A DNA stretch of 64,000 bases, taken from positions 3,505,001-3,569,000 of the forward strand of contig NZ_CP034766.1 of NCBI RefSeq assembly GCF_004006015.1, written 5' to 3'. The stretch is from Rhodococcus sp. X156. Its GTDB lineage: Bacteria > Actinomycetota > Actinomycetes > Mycobacteriales > Mycobacteriaceae. The translations under genes and the position numbers were made by a program. Below, piece by piece: positions 47,868 through 56,328 of the stretch; within the stretch, counting starts at the first letter, position 1, and each line of letters opens with the position of its first letter. The notes under the pieces are model-generated. The model made no database searches. It was not told the origin of the DNA and was given only the letters and a program-made list of their open reading frames with translations.

Positions 47868-48090
47868 TGTAGCGCAGCGCCTCAGCGGCACCGAACGGGT
47901 CCTGGGTGCCCTCGTCGTTGCCGCTGACCATGAGCGCAGTGATGGCGACCGCGAGAACCGCGACGACGTACACGATCAGCTCGGTGGTCTTGGTGGCCAT
48001 CTTGGTCTCGGTGCTGCGGCGCGGGGTGCGGTTGTCCACCTGCGCGTGGCCGCCATCGGTGCGCACTGCGGGTCCTTGGTTGCTGCTCAT
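47788..48090 (-). CDS. hypothetical small membrane protein, two transmembrane segments
   Basis: 100 residues; family not recognised. About 35 polar N-terminal residues, then a helix VYVVAVLAVAITALMVS, a short polar loop, a second hydrophobic stretch ALRYITWLSIGYMIARGLA and a polar end SRESYNGS. The ATG at 48090 has AAGGAG about 5 bases upstream. It is monocistronic with its own promoter, a leader of about 110 bases and a canonical terminator, which argues for a functional, regulated gene. Confidence 0.8.
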   Translation of the reverse strand: MSSNQGPAVRTDGGHAQVDNRTPRRSTETKMATKTTELIVYVVAVLAVAITALMVSGNDEGTQDPFGAAEALRYITWLSIGYMIARGLAKSGSRESYNGS

Positions 48091-48476
48091 GTTGCTCCTT
48101 GGGATCAGGATGGTCAGCCGCTTGAGGGCTGGACCACCGGAGTCACCGCCTAGTGGAACTGCGGCGAATTCATGTAGATCCCGACTGCTTCAGAATGCGT
48201 ACTGCGTCAACCTAGTCACTAAATGTAGAAACATCAAAACTGAGTGGTGCAGACAAGGCGCCGAAATGGCCTCAGCTCAAATGGCGGGCGGAGGACCCTA
48301 GCCGGTTTTAACCCCGACCGCGCGGTGAGCTGAACACCCTGGCGCGACGGGCACCGCCGGGCCGGGTCACCGCGATAGGCTCAGGCCCGTCGAGTCCCAC
48401 GAGGACCCCCTCGGCCTGCGCCCCGCCAGGACGAGCCGTCGCCGCCCCGCGGCCGATCTGTACAGGAGCTGCAACA
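48091..48476. other. intergenic region with AT-rich promoter island
   Basis: 386 bases between divergent genes. The stretch 48160-48260 is strikingly AT-rich for this genome. It holds the minus-strand promoter at 48209-48237. The long leader to 48090 includes GGTC...GACC-flanked AGCC/GGCT pairing that could fold. No riboswitch class was recognised. Confidence 0.55.
48209..48237 (-). promoter_or_regulatory. predicted promoter of the small membrane protein gene
   Basis: On the minus strand TTGATG (48232-48237), a 17-base spacer and TAGGTT (48209-48214) make a good sigma-70-type promoter. The transcript would start near 48202, leaving a leader of about 110 bases. Confidence 0.6.
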
Positions 48477-49259
48477 GTGCTTGACCTCACCGCAACCTCG
48501 TCCATCGTCACCGGTGGCGCCTCCGGCCTCGGGGAGGCCAGCGCCCGCCAGCTTGCCGCCCGTGGCGCCAAGGTCGTCATCCTCGACCTGCAGGACGACA
48601 AGGGCAAGGCCGTCGCCGAGTCCATCGGCGGCGAGTACGTCCGCGCCGACGTCTCCGACCCCGACCAGGTCATCGCCGCCGTCGAGGCCGCCGAGAAGCT
48701 CGGCCCGCTGCGCAGCCTGGTGGCCGCCGCCGGTGTCGGCTGGGCCTCCCGCACCGTGGGCAAGGACGGACAGTTCTCCTCCGCCCACGACCTGGAGCTC
48801 TACACCAAGGTCCTCACCATCAACCTGATCGGCACGTTCAACTGCGTGCGCCTGGCCGCCACCGCCATGGGCCGCACCGAGCCCGTGGACGCCGACGGCT
48901 CCCGCGGTGCCATCGTCACCCTGGCCTCCGTCGCCGCGTTCGACGGCCAGATCGGCCAGGCCGCGTACTCCTCCTCCAAGGGCGGCATCGTCGGCATGAC
49001 CCTGCCCGTGGCCCGCGACCTCGCCGCCATCGGCGTCCGGGTCAACTGCGTCGCCCCCGGCCTGATCGACACCCCCATCTACGGCGAGGGTGAGGGTTCC
49101 GAGGCGTTCAAGGACAAGCTCAAGCGCGACGTGCTGTTCCCCAAGCGCCTGGGCACCGCCGACGAGCTGGCCTCCATGGTGCTGGAGCTCATCACCAACA
49201 CCTACGCCAACGGCGAGGTCGTCCGCGTCGACGGTGGCGCGCGCCTGCAGCCGAAGTAG
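48477..49259 (+). CDS. short-chain dehydrogenase, 3-hydroxyacyl-CoA dehydrogenase type II-like
   Basis: 260 residues. The cofactor loop is TGGASGLGEASARQLAARG (about 12-30), Asp at the end of strand 2 (VVILDLQDD) indicates NAD, the catalytic Ser/Tyr/Lys are in LASVAAFDGQIGQAAYSSSK, and CVAPGLIDTPIY follows. The ASGLGEA start and the insert around 85-100 match HSD17B10/HADH II-type enzymes, which oxidise 3-hydroxyacyl-CoA or hydroxysteroids. The GTG at 48477 has CAGGAG about 8 bases upstream. It is followed by a strong terminator and stands alone; a link with the P450 and FadD19-like genes in branched-chain or sterol oxidation is plausible. Confidence 0.9.
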   Translation: MLDLTATSSIVTGGASGLGEASARQLAARGAKVVILDLQDDKGKAVAESIGGEYVRADVSDPDQVIAAVEAAEKLGPLRSLVAAAGVGWASRTVGKDGQFSSAHDLELYTKVLTINLIGTFNCVRLAATAMGRTEPVDADGSRGAIVTLASVAAFDGQIGQAAYSSSKGGIVGMTLPVARDLAAIGVRVNCVAPGLIDTPIYGEGEGSEAFKDKLKRDVLFPKRLGTADELASMVLELITNTYANGEVVRVDGGARLQPK

Positions 49260-49286
49260 TCGCTGGTTCACAGCCGCTCCACACCA

Positions 49287-49326
49287 GACGGGAGGCGGGA
49301 CCGAGCACTCGGTCCCGCCTCCCGTC
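49287..49326. terminator. perfect 19-base-pair hairpin between convergent genes
   Basis: GACGGGAGGCGGGACCGAG (49287-49305) and its exact complement (49308-49326) are separated by only CA. It lies after the SDR stop (49259) and before the end of the convergent ceramidase gene (49340), so it can terminate both. Confidence 0.85.
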
Positions 49327-49339
49327 CGTTGTGTGCGTG

Positions 49340-51427
49340 CTACCCCGTGACGGTGAACGGGCGCGAGGTGCCGGTGAACGGCGTGATGGCACCCCACGGG
49401 TTCTTGGCGTCACCGGAGTAGGTGATGCGGTAGGTGCCCGGCGCCGCTGCGGCCGGGACGTCCCAGGTGATGGTGACCACGGAGCCGGTCAGCCCGTCGT
49501 GGGCGTAGCCGAAGCGGGTGGACCAGTCGCCGTCGTCGGCCACCCGGGTCCAGCCGTCGCCGTCCTGGCGCTCCACGGTGAGGAAGGTGCCGCCCCGCCG
49601 GAGGTTGTTGTTCGGGTTGGCCCCGGAGAACACCGTGGTGGCGCGCTCGCCTGGGGCGTAGCTGGCGGCCGGCTGGGTGAGCACCGTGCCAAAACCGACT
49701 GCGGTGGTGTCGAAGAGCACCTGGCCCGCCGGGCTGACCAGCTGGTTCGCGCCCAGGTCGGGCTTGGGGCCCCCGGTGCTCACCGGCTCCCCGGCGGCCA
49801 TCGCGGTGGCCAGCCCGGACACCGTCTGCTCGAGGGCAGGCAGCTGCCAGCGGCCGAACATGGTGGAGGCGCCCTCGTAGTTCTGGGTGTCGTACTCCTC
49901 CGGCGTGGTCAGGTAGTGGGCGTAGGCGTTGGAGTAGCCCTGCACCAGCACGTTGTCCAGCGAGGTGCCCACCGCGGCGGCCACCTGCTGGCGCAGCCGC
50001 AGGCCCGCCACCACGGTGACCTCGGTGGGCATGGCCACCAGGTAGAAGTCACCGATGCGCACCAGCTGCACCGGCAGCACCGTCTGCACGGCGTTGTCCA
50101 CCAGGCCCACCGGCAGCAGCAGCTCCTTGGGGCCCTGGCAGTCCCCTAGTGCCGGGTCGAGGTTGTAGAGCACCGTGCTCAGCGCCGCCGGCACCGGGTT
50201 GCCGCCGTACTGGCCCTCCTTGAACAGCGCGACCCCGCCGCCGCCGTCCTCGGTGCTGCCGGCGGCGAACGCCGCCCCCAGGATCGGGCTGCAGGTGCGG
50301 TGGGTGGCGCCGTCGCCGGTGAACTCCGGACGCACCTCCACGTTGCTGAGGTCCACGTAGACCGTGCGGGTGTCCAGGCCGCCGGACAGCGGCGCGGCCG
50401 ACGCGCTCGACGCAACCTGGGCCTGGGCGGAGGCGGACTGCCGGGCACCGACGGCCTGGGAGCTGGTGAACTGCTGCTCGCCCTCAGCCTCGTGCAGGTC
50501 CAGGTTGGGCGACATGTCCCCGGAGTTGCTCTGGGCGAAGGCCGCGACGAAGGCGGGGTCGTCGCCGCCGAGGTAGTCCACCCCGGCGTGGTCGTGCTCG
50601 TACTGGTAGGCCGCGTAGCCCTTGTTGTCCGGGCTGATCAGCCTGTTCTGGGTGGACATGCTGGTGCCGTGCACCGGGAACCAGTTGATAGCGCCGTCCA
50701 CCCGGCCGTCCCTGGTCACCTGCAGCGTGGTGGAGGTGGGGTCGATGCCGTCGGGGAAGTGCGCCTTGTCCTCGGCCGGGTTGCGGTCGAAGGCGACCTT
50801 GGTGCGGTTGGCGCTGGTGCCGGTCAGCTGGTCCCGGGACACGCTCAGCTGTGCCGGACGCAGGTCGTCGTGCGCCTTCACCGCGGAGTCCACGATGCCC
50901 GCGACCTGCGCCTCGAAGGTCTTGGGGCGGTATCCCAGGGTGGTGACGTTGTAGAGGCCGTGCCCGGCGGTGCCACCACCGGCGGAGTGCGTGTGGGTGA
51001 CGGTGAGCAGCACGTTGTCCTCGCCGAACTCCCCGGGGAAGCGCTCACCCAGTCGGCGCAGCACCTCCTCGCGCACGCTCTGGAACATCAGCCCCGCCTC
51101 GACGGTGGAGTGCAGCAGCCGCTTGTTGCTGGCGCGGTCGACCACGATGAACGTGCGGGCCCGCAGCCGCTGGTGGATGCCCGCGGTGGTCTGCTCGAGG
51201 TCGGCGTAGCCGAGCATGCCGGCGTCGGCCGCCTCCCCGGTGACCTCGCCGATGCCGCGCCCCACCAGGTAGGGCTGGGCGTCCTCGGCGCTGGGGGTTG
51301 GGGCCGCCTGGGCCGGAGCCGCCGCCAGAGCGCCGTCCAGCACCGTCACGGCGAGCACCGCGCTCAGCAGCACCGCCCCCGGTCGACGAGCCAGCCTGCC
51401 GGTGAACCTGCGTGCCCCAGTGCCCAT
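49340..51427 (-). CDS. secreted neutral ceramidase
   Basis: 695 residues. A twin-Arg-like basic start and hydrophobic segment (LLSAVLAVTVLDGALAA) end in AQAAPTP, a signal peptide of about 42 residues. The N-terminal catalytic domain has LTVTHTHSAGG (zinc His pair), NRTKVAFDRNP and FAQSNSGDMSPN, whose Ser is the family nucleophile; residues about 560-695 form the C-terminal Ig-like domain. It cleaves ceramide to sphingosine and fatty acid outside the cell. ATG 51427 has AGAGGCAG nearby; a GTG at 51475 adds 16 residues but spoils the signal start. It is monocistronic, followed by the hairpin at 49287-49326. Confidence 0.92.
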   Translation of the reverse strand: MGTGARRFTGRLARRPGAVLLSAVLAVTVLDGALAAAPAQAAPTPSAEDAQPYLVGRGIGEVTGEAADAGMLGYADLEQTTAGIHQRLRARTFIVVDRASNKRLLHSTVEAGLMFQSVREEVLRRLGERFPGEFGEDNVLLTVTHTHSAGGGTAGHGLYNVTTLGYRPKTFEAQVAGIVDSAVKAHDDLRPAQLSVSRDQLTGTSANRTKVAFDRNPAEDKAHFPDGIDPTSTTLQVTRDGRVDGAINWFPVHGTSMSTQNRLISPDNKGYAAYQYEHDHAGVDYLGGDDPAFVAAFAQSNSGDMSPNLDLHEAEGEQQFTSSQAVGARQSASAQAQVASSASAAPLSGGLDTRTVYVDLSNVEVRPEFTGDGATHRTCSPILGAAFAAGSTEDGGGGVALFKEGQYGGNPVPAALSTVLYNLDPALGDCQGPKELLLPVGLVDNAVQTVLPVQLVRIGDFYLVAMPTEVTVVAGLRLRQQVAAAVGTSLDNVLVQGYSNAYAHYLTTPEEYDTQNYEGASTMFGRWQLPALEQTVSGLATAMAAGEPVSTGGPKPDLGANQLVSPAGQVLFDTTAVGFGTVLTQPAASYAPGERATTVFSGANPNNNLRRGGTFLTVERQDGDGWTRVADDGDWSTRFGYAHDGLTGSVVTITWDVPAAAAPGTYRITYSGDAKNPWGAITPFTGTSRPFTVTG

Positions 51428-51554
51428 GCCCTGCCTCTTCCCGTCCTGCTCCGATGTGGACACAGTCTGGGCCACGCGCCCCGCAGGGGCTAGCGCTCGA
51501 CCACGACACGCGCAGGTGGGAGGCGGTGAACGGTGGCGTGACTAGGCTCAGCCA

Positions 51555-52400
51555 ATGCCCGTCGAGAGCTCTGCGACCACCCGGACCCACACTCCCGAGT
51601 CGTTGTTCCGAGTGGGCCCGCCCGACGACCTCGGCGACGTCAGCATCACCCGGATGCGCACCGGCGCCTGGATGATCGGTCCGGACGGGCAGCCGGCGGC
51701 CGGCGCCATCGGCGTGCTGGTGGACGACTCGGTGGGCCACCGCATCTTCACGCAGCGCCCGGCCGACAAGGCCTCGGTCACCTCCGAGCTGTCCATGGAC
51801 ATCGTGCGGATGCCCGACGTCGACCCGCGCGGCACCGACGAGCGCACCAGCTCACCGGACCTGCGGGCAGAGTCCCGCATGCTGCACGCCCACCGCGACG
51901 GCGGCGTGGCCGAGTGCCGCGTGCTCGACGACCAGGACCGGCTGATCGCCGTGGCCACCACCTGGTGCCGCTACATCCCGCTGCCCGAGGGCGTCACCAT
52001 GCCCACCAAGACCGACGACTGGCCGCTCACCGAGCCCTCCGGCGACCGCGACCTGTTCGGGACGCTGGGTGCGCGGCTGCAGCCCACCGAACACGGCACC
52101 GACCTGGTCCTCGCGCCCTCGCTGGACCTGACCAACCCGCTGAGCATGACCCACGGCGGGGTGCTGCTGGGCGGCACGGAGATCGCCGCGCACCACGCCA
52201 TCGCCGAGATCATGCCGGAGGGCATCACCAGCTCGGTGCGGATGAACTACCTGCGTCCGGCGCCGATGGACGCCGAGCTGACCTTCTCCGTGGAGATCGT
52301 GCACCGCGGCCGGTCCGTGAGCATTGCTCGGGTGACCACCCGCGGCACGGAGGGCAAGGCCTGCACCATCGGCACCGTCACCTCCCAGCGGCAGGGCTGA
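51555..52400 (+). CDS. acyl-CoA thioesterase-like protein with two hotdog domains
   Basis: 281 residues. The second half (about 150-280) has NPLSMTHGGVLLGGTEIAAHHA, a PaaI-type hotdog helix with the HGG motif, followed by SSVRMNYLRPAP. The first half contains a related but diverged fold (GAIGVLVDDSVGHRI). It is probably a hydrolase of aromatic or short acyl-CoA esters; the true substrate is unknown. The ATG at 51555 is the best start (MPVESSATT). It lies 61 bases ahead of an SDR gene on the same strand and may share its transcript. Confidence 0.85.
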   Translation: MPVESSATTRTHTPESLFRVGPPDDLGDVSITRMRTGAWMIGPDGQPAAGAIGVLVDDSVGHRIFTQRPADKASVTSELSMDIVRMPDVDPRGTDERTSSPDLRAESRMLHAHRDGGVAECRVLDDQDRLIAVATTWCRYIPLPEGVTMPTKTDDWPLTEPSGDRDLFGTLGARLQPTEHGTDLVLAPSLDLTNPLSMTHGGVLLGGTEIAAHHAIAEIMPEGITSSVRMNYLRPAPMDAELTFSVEIVHRGRSVSIARVTTRGTEGKACTIGTVTSQRQG

Positions 52401-52461
52401 TCCGGCCTCGCTACCGTGGGCCGGCCGCCGCCTGCCCGCCCTCGCCCCAAGGAGCACCCTG

Positions 52462-53274
52462 ATGAGCCTGCCCGTCCCCACCGCCGACAGCCGCGCCGTG
52501 GTGACGGGTGCCTCCTCGGGCATCGGCACCGCGCTGGCCACCGAGCTCGCCGAGCGCGGGTACTCGCTGATCCTGGTGGCCCGGCGCACCGAGCTGCTCA
52601 CCGCGCTGGCCGAGCGGCTGACCAGCAGCCACGGCGTGCAGGTGGAGGTCCGCGCGGTCGACCTCAGCGACCCGGTGGCCCGGGAGAAGCTCGCCGGCGA
52701 GCTGGCGGAGCGGGAGATCTCCGTGCTGTGCAACAACGCCGGGGTGGCCACCTTCGGCCCGGTGGCCCAGCTGGACGCCGGGTTCGAGCGCGACCTGGTG
52801 CAGCTGAACGCGGTGGCGGTGCACGACCTGACCCTGGCGGTGCTGCCCGGCATGCTCGCCCGCCGCAGCGGCGCCATCTTGGTCACCGGCTCCGCCGCCG
52901 GCAACCTGCCGGTGCCCAACAACGCCACCTACGCCGCCACCAAGGCCTTCGCCAACACCTTCACCGAGTCGCTGCGCCACGAGCTCAAGGGCACCGGCGT
53001 GCACGTGACGCTGCTGGCCCCCGGTCCGGTGCGCACCGAGACGCCCGACCCGGCTGAGGCGTCCATCGTGGACAAGGTGCTGCCCGACTCGGTGTGGGTG
53101 ACCAGCGAGTCGGTGGCCAAGGAGTCGATCGACGCACTGGCTCGCAACAAGATGCGTGTGGTGCCAGGCATCGTGGGCAAGGTGATGTCGGTGGCCGGCG
53201 GCTACGCCCCCCGGGCCCTGTCCGCCCCGGTGATCGGCACGCTGTACCGCAAGCTCGGCGAGGGTGAGGGCTAG
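52462..53274 (+). CDS. short-chain dehydrogenase, DltE/YqjQ-like
   Basis: 270 residues. TGASSGIGTALATELAERG (about 15-33) binds NADP (Arg-Arg after strand 2, LVARRTELL); NNAGVATFGP, the Ser in VTGSAAG and the catalytic YAATK (about 155-159) complete the SDR set. The C-terminal extension KVMSVAGGYAPRALSAPVIG is common in mycobacterial SDRs of this group. ATG 52462 has AAGGAG about 7 bases upstream. It follows the thioesterase gene and converges on a membrane-protein gene, whose stop overlaps its own by four bases. Confidence 0.9.
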   Translation: MSLPVPTADSRAVVTGASSGIGTALATELAERGYSLILVARRTELLTALAERLTSSHGVQVEVRAVDLSDPVAREKLAGELAEREISVLCNNAGVATFGPVAQLDAGFERDLVQLNAVAVHDLTLAVLPGMLARRSGAILVTGSAAGNLPVPNNATYAATKAFANTFTESLRHELKGTGVHVTLLAPGPVRTETPDPAEASIVDKVLPDSVWVTSESVAKESIDALARNKMRVVPGIVGKVMSVAGGYAPRALSAPVIGTLYRKLGEGEG

Positions 53275-53807
53275 CGACCCGGCTCCTCGTCGGTGCGGGC
53301 CAGCCCAACCCGCCCCGCGTAGGCCAGCGCGCTGAGACCGAACACCACGGCCGTCGCCAGCAGCCAGCGCCGCAGGAACGGCTGCTGGGTCTGGCCGGTG
53401 GCCGCGAGGTAGGTCTGCGCCCCCTGCTCGACGATGCCGGGGAAGAACAGCAGGAACGCCAGCCCGCTGACCAGCACCGGCACCCGCACGTAGTTCACCA
53501 CCGGGACCCGCAGCGGGCGGCCCGGCCAGCGCCCACGAACCGCCCGGAGCCCGGTGACCAGGGACCGGTCGGCCAGGGCGTAGAGCGGGAAGAGCAGCAG
53601 GTCGTGCAGCACCACCGCGCCGAGGAACCACACCAGGACGGACTGCCACCACGTCTCCCGGTTCCACAGCGCCTCCGGGGTGAGCACCGTGATCACGTAG
53701 CCGACCAGTGCGAAGCTGGCCAGCATCGCCAGCAGGTGCAGCGGGTGCGCGCCGTAGAAGGCCCGGAACGCCTGCACGGCCCGGCCAACAGCGGGGCGCG
53801 GCGACAC
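53271..53807 (-). CDS. integral membrane protein linked to the molybdopterin oxidoreductase
   Basis: 178 residues with four predicted helices (about 25-42, 58-77, 105-124, 148-166). No heme ligands of cytochrome b561 type are clear. GTG 53807 begins one base after the stop of the molybdopterin oxidoreductase gene, so the two are translated together and this may be its membrane partner. Otherwise unrecognised. Confidence 0.75.
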   Translation of the reverse strand: MSPRPAVGRAVQAFRAFYGAHPLHLLAMLASFALVGYVITVLTPEALWNRETWWQSVLVWFLGAVVLHDLLLFPLYALADRSLVTGLRAVRGRWPGRPLRVPVVNYVRVPVLVSGLAFLLFFPGIVEQGAQTYLAATGQTQQPFLRRWLLATAVVFGLSALAYAGRVGLARTDEEPGR

Positions 53808-53808
53808 C

Positions 53809-55113
53809 TCAGGCCGCCCGGAACTCGAGGGCCCGCACCCACTTGGTGTTGTGCACCCCCGGCAGGGCCGGCACGATCACCCGCGCGGGGTAGCCGTGGT
53901 CGGCGGACAGCTCCACCCCGTTGACCCGCAGGGCCAGCAGGGAGTCCGGGTCGAGCACCTGGTTGGCCTGCAGCGCCGCCTGGCTGAACGGACCGCTGGT
54001 CCCCAGCGACTGCACCAGCGCCGATGCCGGGTCCGCCACCCCGGCCAGCGCCGCCAGGTCCCGCAGCCGCACGCCGCTCCAGCGCTGGGTGGTCGACCAG
54101 CCCTCCACGCAGGCGATGGGCAGCACCGCCGTGTGCTGGGGCAGGGTCAGCAGCTGGGCCCGGTCCAGCGTTCGGGTGCCCGCCCCGCTCAGCTCCAGCC
54201 GCCAGGACGGTCCGGCCTGGTCCGTGCTGATGCCCGCGGCGGTGACGGTGCGGTTGACCGGGAAGTCGTTGGGGCCGTCGCCCAGGTCGCGGCCGCGGGG
54301 CAGCAGGAAGGCCAGCGGGCGCAGCGCGTCCACCGTCTGCCCCACCGACACCACCGCCACCAGCGCCGCACCCCCGCCCACCAGGCCCAGCGCCCCGCGC
54401 CGGCTGAGCGTGGCCGGGGCGGGGTCGAGGGCCACCAGCCCGTCCGGGTCGGGCGGCTCCGGGCGGGTGTCGGCGCGAGAGGTCCGCAGCACCTCGCGCA
54501 GCGACACCGAGCGCAGCGCCGTCACCAGGCGCGGCAGCTTCAGCCCCACGTGCACCACGAAACCGGCGAGGAACACCCAGGCGCCGAAGTAGTGGGCGGT
54601 GTAGAAGCTGAACCCGAACACGTAGTCGTACTGGATGTTCAGCACACCGGTGACCAGCTCGAAGAGGATGCCACCGACCAGCGCGAGCAGCGACAGCCGC
54701 TCCAGCACCTGCGCCAGGGAGCGGGCCGGCGGCCAGTCGAACAGCGTGGGCACCACCGACCACAGCTTGGCCAGCACCACCGGCACCAGCACCAGACCCA
54801 GGCCCACGTGCAGCCCCTGGTTCAGCCGGTAGAGCCACACCGGTCGGGTGGGCCACTCGAAGAACGGCAGGTGCAGCCACCCCACGTCGGCGGGGATGGC
54901 CTGGTTGAGCTGCGGACCGTAGGCGACGTAGGACAGCAGCCCGGTGACGGCGACGACCGGCAGTCCCACCAGCAGCACCAGCCCGAGCACCGACGTCAGC
55001 CACGGACCGCGCAGCGGCGAGCGCCACGCACGGGTGCGGCCCAGCCCCGGGGGCCGGTGACGTGCCAGCCCACGCCACAGGCGGGCGGGGAAGGCGAGCT
55101 CCGGATCGGTCAC
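53809..55113 (-). CDS. membrane-anchored molybdopterin-dependent oxidoreductase (sulfite-oxidase fold)
   Basis: 434 residues. The N-terminal half has about five transmembrane helices with histidines in GLHVGLGLV and YTAHYFGAW that could hold heme b. A further helix and a linker lead into an Oxidored_molyb domain (about 255-430) with VLPIACVEGWSTTQRWSGV, whose Cys is the Mo ligand, and HGYPARVIVPALPG. This layout recalls YedZ-YedY-type systems fused in one chain; methionine-sulfoxide or sulfite chemistry is possible. The start is uncertain: GTG 55113 lies only one base after GGAGG, too close for normal use, but no better start is seen. It is followed directly by a small membrane protein. Confidence 0.82.
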   Translation of the reverse strand: MTDPELAFPARLWRGLARHRPPGLGRTRAWRSPLRGPWLTSVLGLVLLVGLPVVAVTGLLSYVAYGPQLNQAIPADVGWLHLPFFEWPTRPVWLYRLNQGLHVGLGLVLVPVVLAKLWSVVPTLFDWPPARSLAQVLERLSLLALVGGILFELVTGVLNIQYDYVFGFSFYTAHYFGAWVFLAGFVVHVGLKLPRLVTALRSVSLREVLRTSRADTRPEPPDPDGLVALDPAPATLSRRGALGLVGGGAALVAVVSVGQTVDALRPLAFLLPRGRDLGDGPNDFPVNRTVTAAGISTDQAGPSWRLELSGAGTRTLDRAQLLTLPQHTAVLPIACVEGWSTTQRWSGVRLRDLAALAGVADPASALVQSLGTSGPFSQAALQANQVLDPDSLLALRVNGVELSADHGYPARVIVPALPGVHNTKWVRALEFRAA

Positions 55114-55153
55114 CCCTCCAGTGTCAGCGTGCTCGCCACCAGGGGGAAGTGCC

Positions 55154-56200
55154 TCAACCGCTGCCGGGCCGCGGTCGCAGCGGGGCGGTGGCGAAGGCGC
55201 TGATGCCTGGCTCGGGCTGCACCAACGCCCGGAAGCCGAGGACGCGGGCCGCCCGCTCCGGGCTGGCCACCACGTGCCGCACGTCGCCGGGGCGGTACTG
55301 GCCGGTGGTGACCGGCGCCGGCCCGCCGTGCGCACGGGAGAGCGTGGCGGCCACCTCGCCGATGGTCACCGGTGTCCCGGAGCAGACGTTGAACGGCTGG
55401 AAGCCGGCGAGCGCCGCCTCCACCGCGAGGCGGTTCGCCTGGGCCACGTCGTGCACGTGCACGAAGTCGCGTGCTTGGTGGCCGTCCTCGAACACCCGGG
55501 GCGCCTCGCCGGCCTCCAGCGCCGAGCGGAACAGTGCTGCGACCCCGGAGTAGGGAGTGTCGCGCGGCATCCGCTCGCCGTAGACGTTGTGGTAGCGCAG
55601 GGCGGTGACCGCCCCGGTGGTGGCCAGGCTCCAGGCCAGTGCGTAGTGCTCCTGGGCGAGCTTGCTGGCGGCGTAGGTGCTGCGCGGGCGCAGCGGCGCA
55701 GCCTCGTCCACCAGCGCCCAGTCCACCCGCTCGGCGCAGCGAGGACAGGCACTGTCGAAGCGGCCGTCGTCGAGGTCGGCCGTGGTGCGCGGCGACGGCT
55801 CGACCTCGCCGTGCACCGGGCAGGTGTAGCGCCCCGCGCCGTAGACCACCATGGACGAGGCCAGCACCAGCCGCACACACCCGGCCCGCGCCATCGCGGC
55901 GAGCAGCACGGCGGTGCCCAGGTCGTTGTGGTCGGCGAACATCGGTGCGTCGGCAGCATCGACCCCGGCGCCGACCATGGCCGCCTGGTGGCACACCACG
56001 TCCACCCCGTGCAGCGCCGCCGCCAGCGCCCCGGCGTCCCGCACGTCCAGGCGCCGCACCCCGTCCGGCGTGGGCGCCTGCTCGCCGTGGGCGAGCGGCA
56101 GCATCGCGTCGACCGCCACCACCTCGTGCCCGCCTGCCGCCAGCGCGTCCCAGACGTGTCCCCCGATGAAGCCGGCTGCGCCGGTCAGCAGTACCCGCAT
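55154..56200 (-). CDS. NAD-dependent epimerase/dehydratase, rhamnose-4-epimerase-like
   Basis: 348 residues of the extended SDR type. TGAAGFIGGHVWDALAAGG (about 6-24) binds NAD; the catalytic set is SSMVVYG (Ser) and YAASK (about 186-190). An insertion at about 127-160 has two Cys pairs, CPVH and CPRC, forming a probable zinc knuckle as in dTDP-L-rhamnose 4-epimerases. The C-terminus has RPGDVRHVVASPERA. It probably epimerises a nucleotide sugar for the cell envelope. ATG 56200 has no strong ribosome site. It precedes the molybdopterin gene by 40 bases on the same strand. Confidence 0.88.
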   Translation of the reverse strand: MRVLLTGAAGFIGGHVWDALAAGGHEVVAVDAMLPLAHGEQAPTPDGVRRLDVRDAGALAAALHGVDVVCHQAAMVGAGVDAADAPMFADHNDLGTAVLLAAMARAGCVRLVLASSMVVYGAGRYTCPVHGEVEPSPRTTADLDDGRFDSACPRCAERVDWALVDEAAPLRPRSTYAASKLAQEHYALAWSLATTGAVTALRYHNVYGERMPRDTPYSGVAALFRSALEAGEAPRVFEDGHQARDFVHVHDVAQANRLAVEAALAGFQPFNVCSGTPVTIGEVAATLSRAHGGPAPVTTGQYRPGDVRHVVASPERAARVLGFRALVQPEPGISAFATAPLRPRPGSG

Positions 56201-56253
56201 GGGCTGAGGCTAGGCAGTTCTCCGCGACCGGGCGGTTCGGCGTGGCCGGCACG

Positions 56254-56296
56254 GCCGAACGGCCAGGTCCCCGGTGCGGGGTCCTGGCCGTTCGGC
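56254..56296 (-). terminator. inverted repeat after the lipid-droplet-like gene
   Basis: GCCGAACGGCCAGGTCCCC (56254-56272) pairs with 56278-56296 with one mismatch and a GGTGC loop. It lies about 33 bases past the stop of the gene ending at 56329. Confidence 0.75.
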
Positions 56297-56328
56297 TGGG
56301 GCGGTGCTCAGCTGGTGCAGCCGAGAGA

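Noticed and set aside
48100-48180. Riboswitch in the leader of the small membrane protein gene
   Set aside because: Some pairing is possible, but no known aptamer core was recognised.
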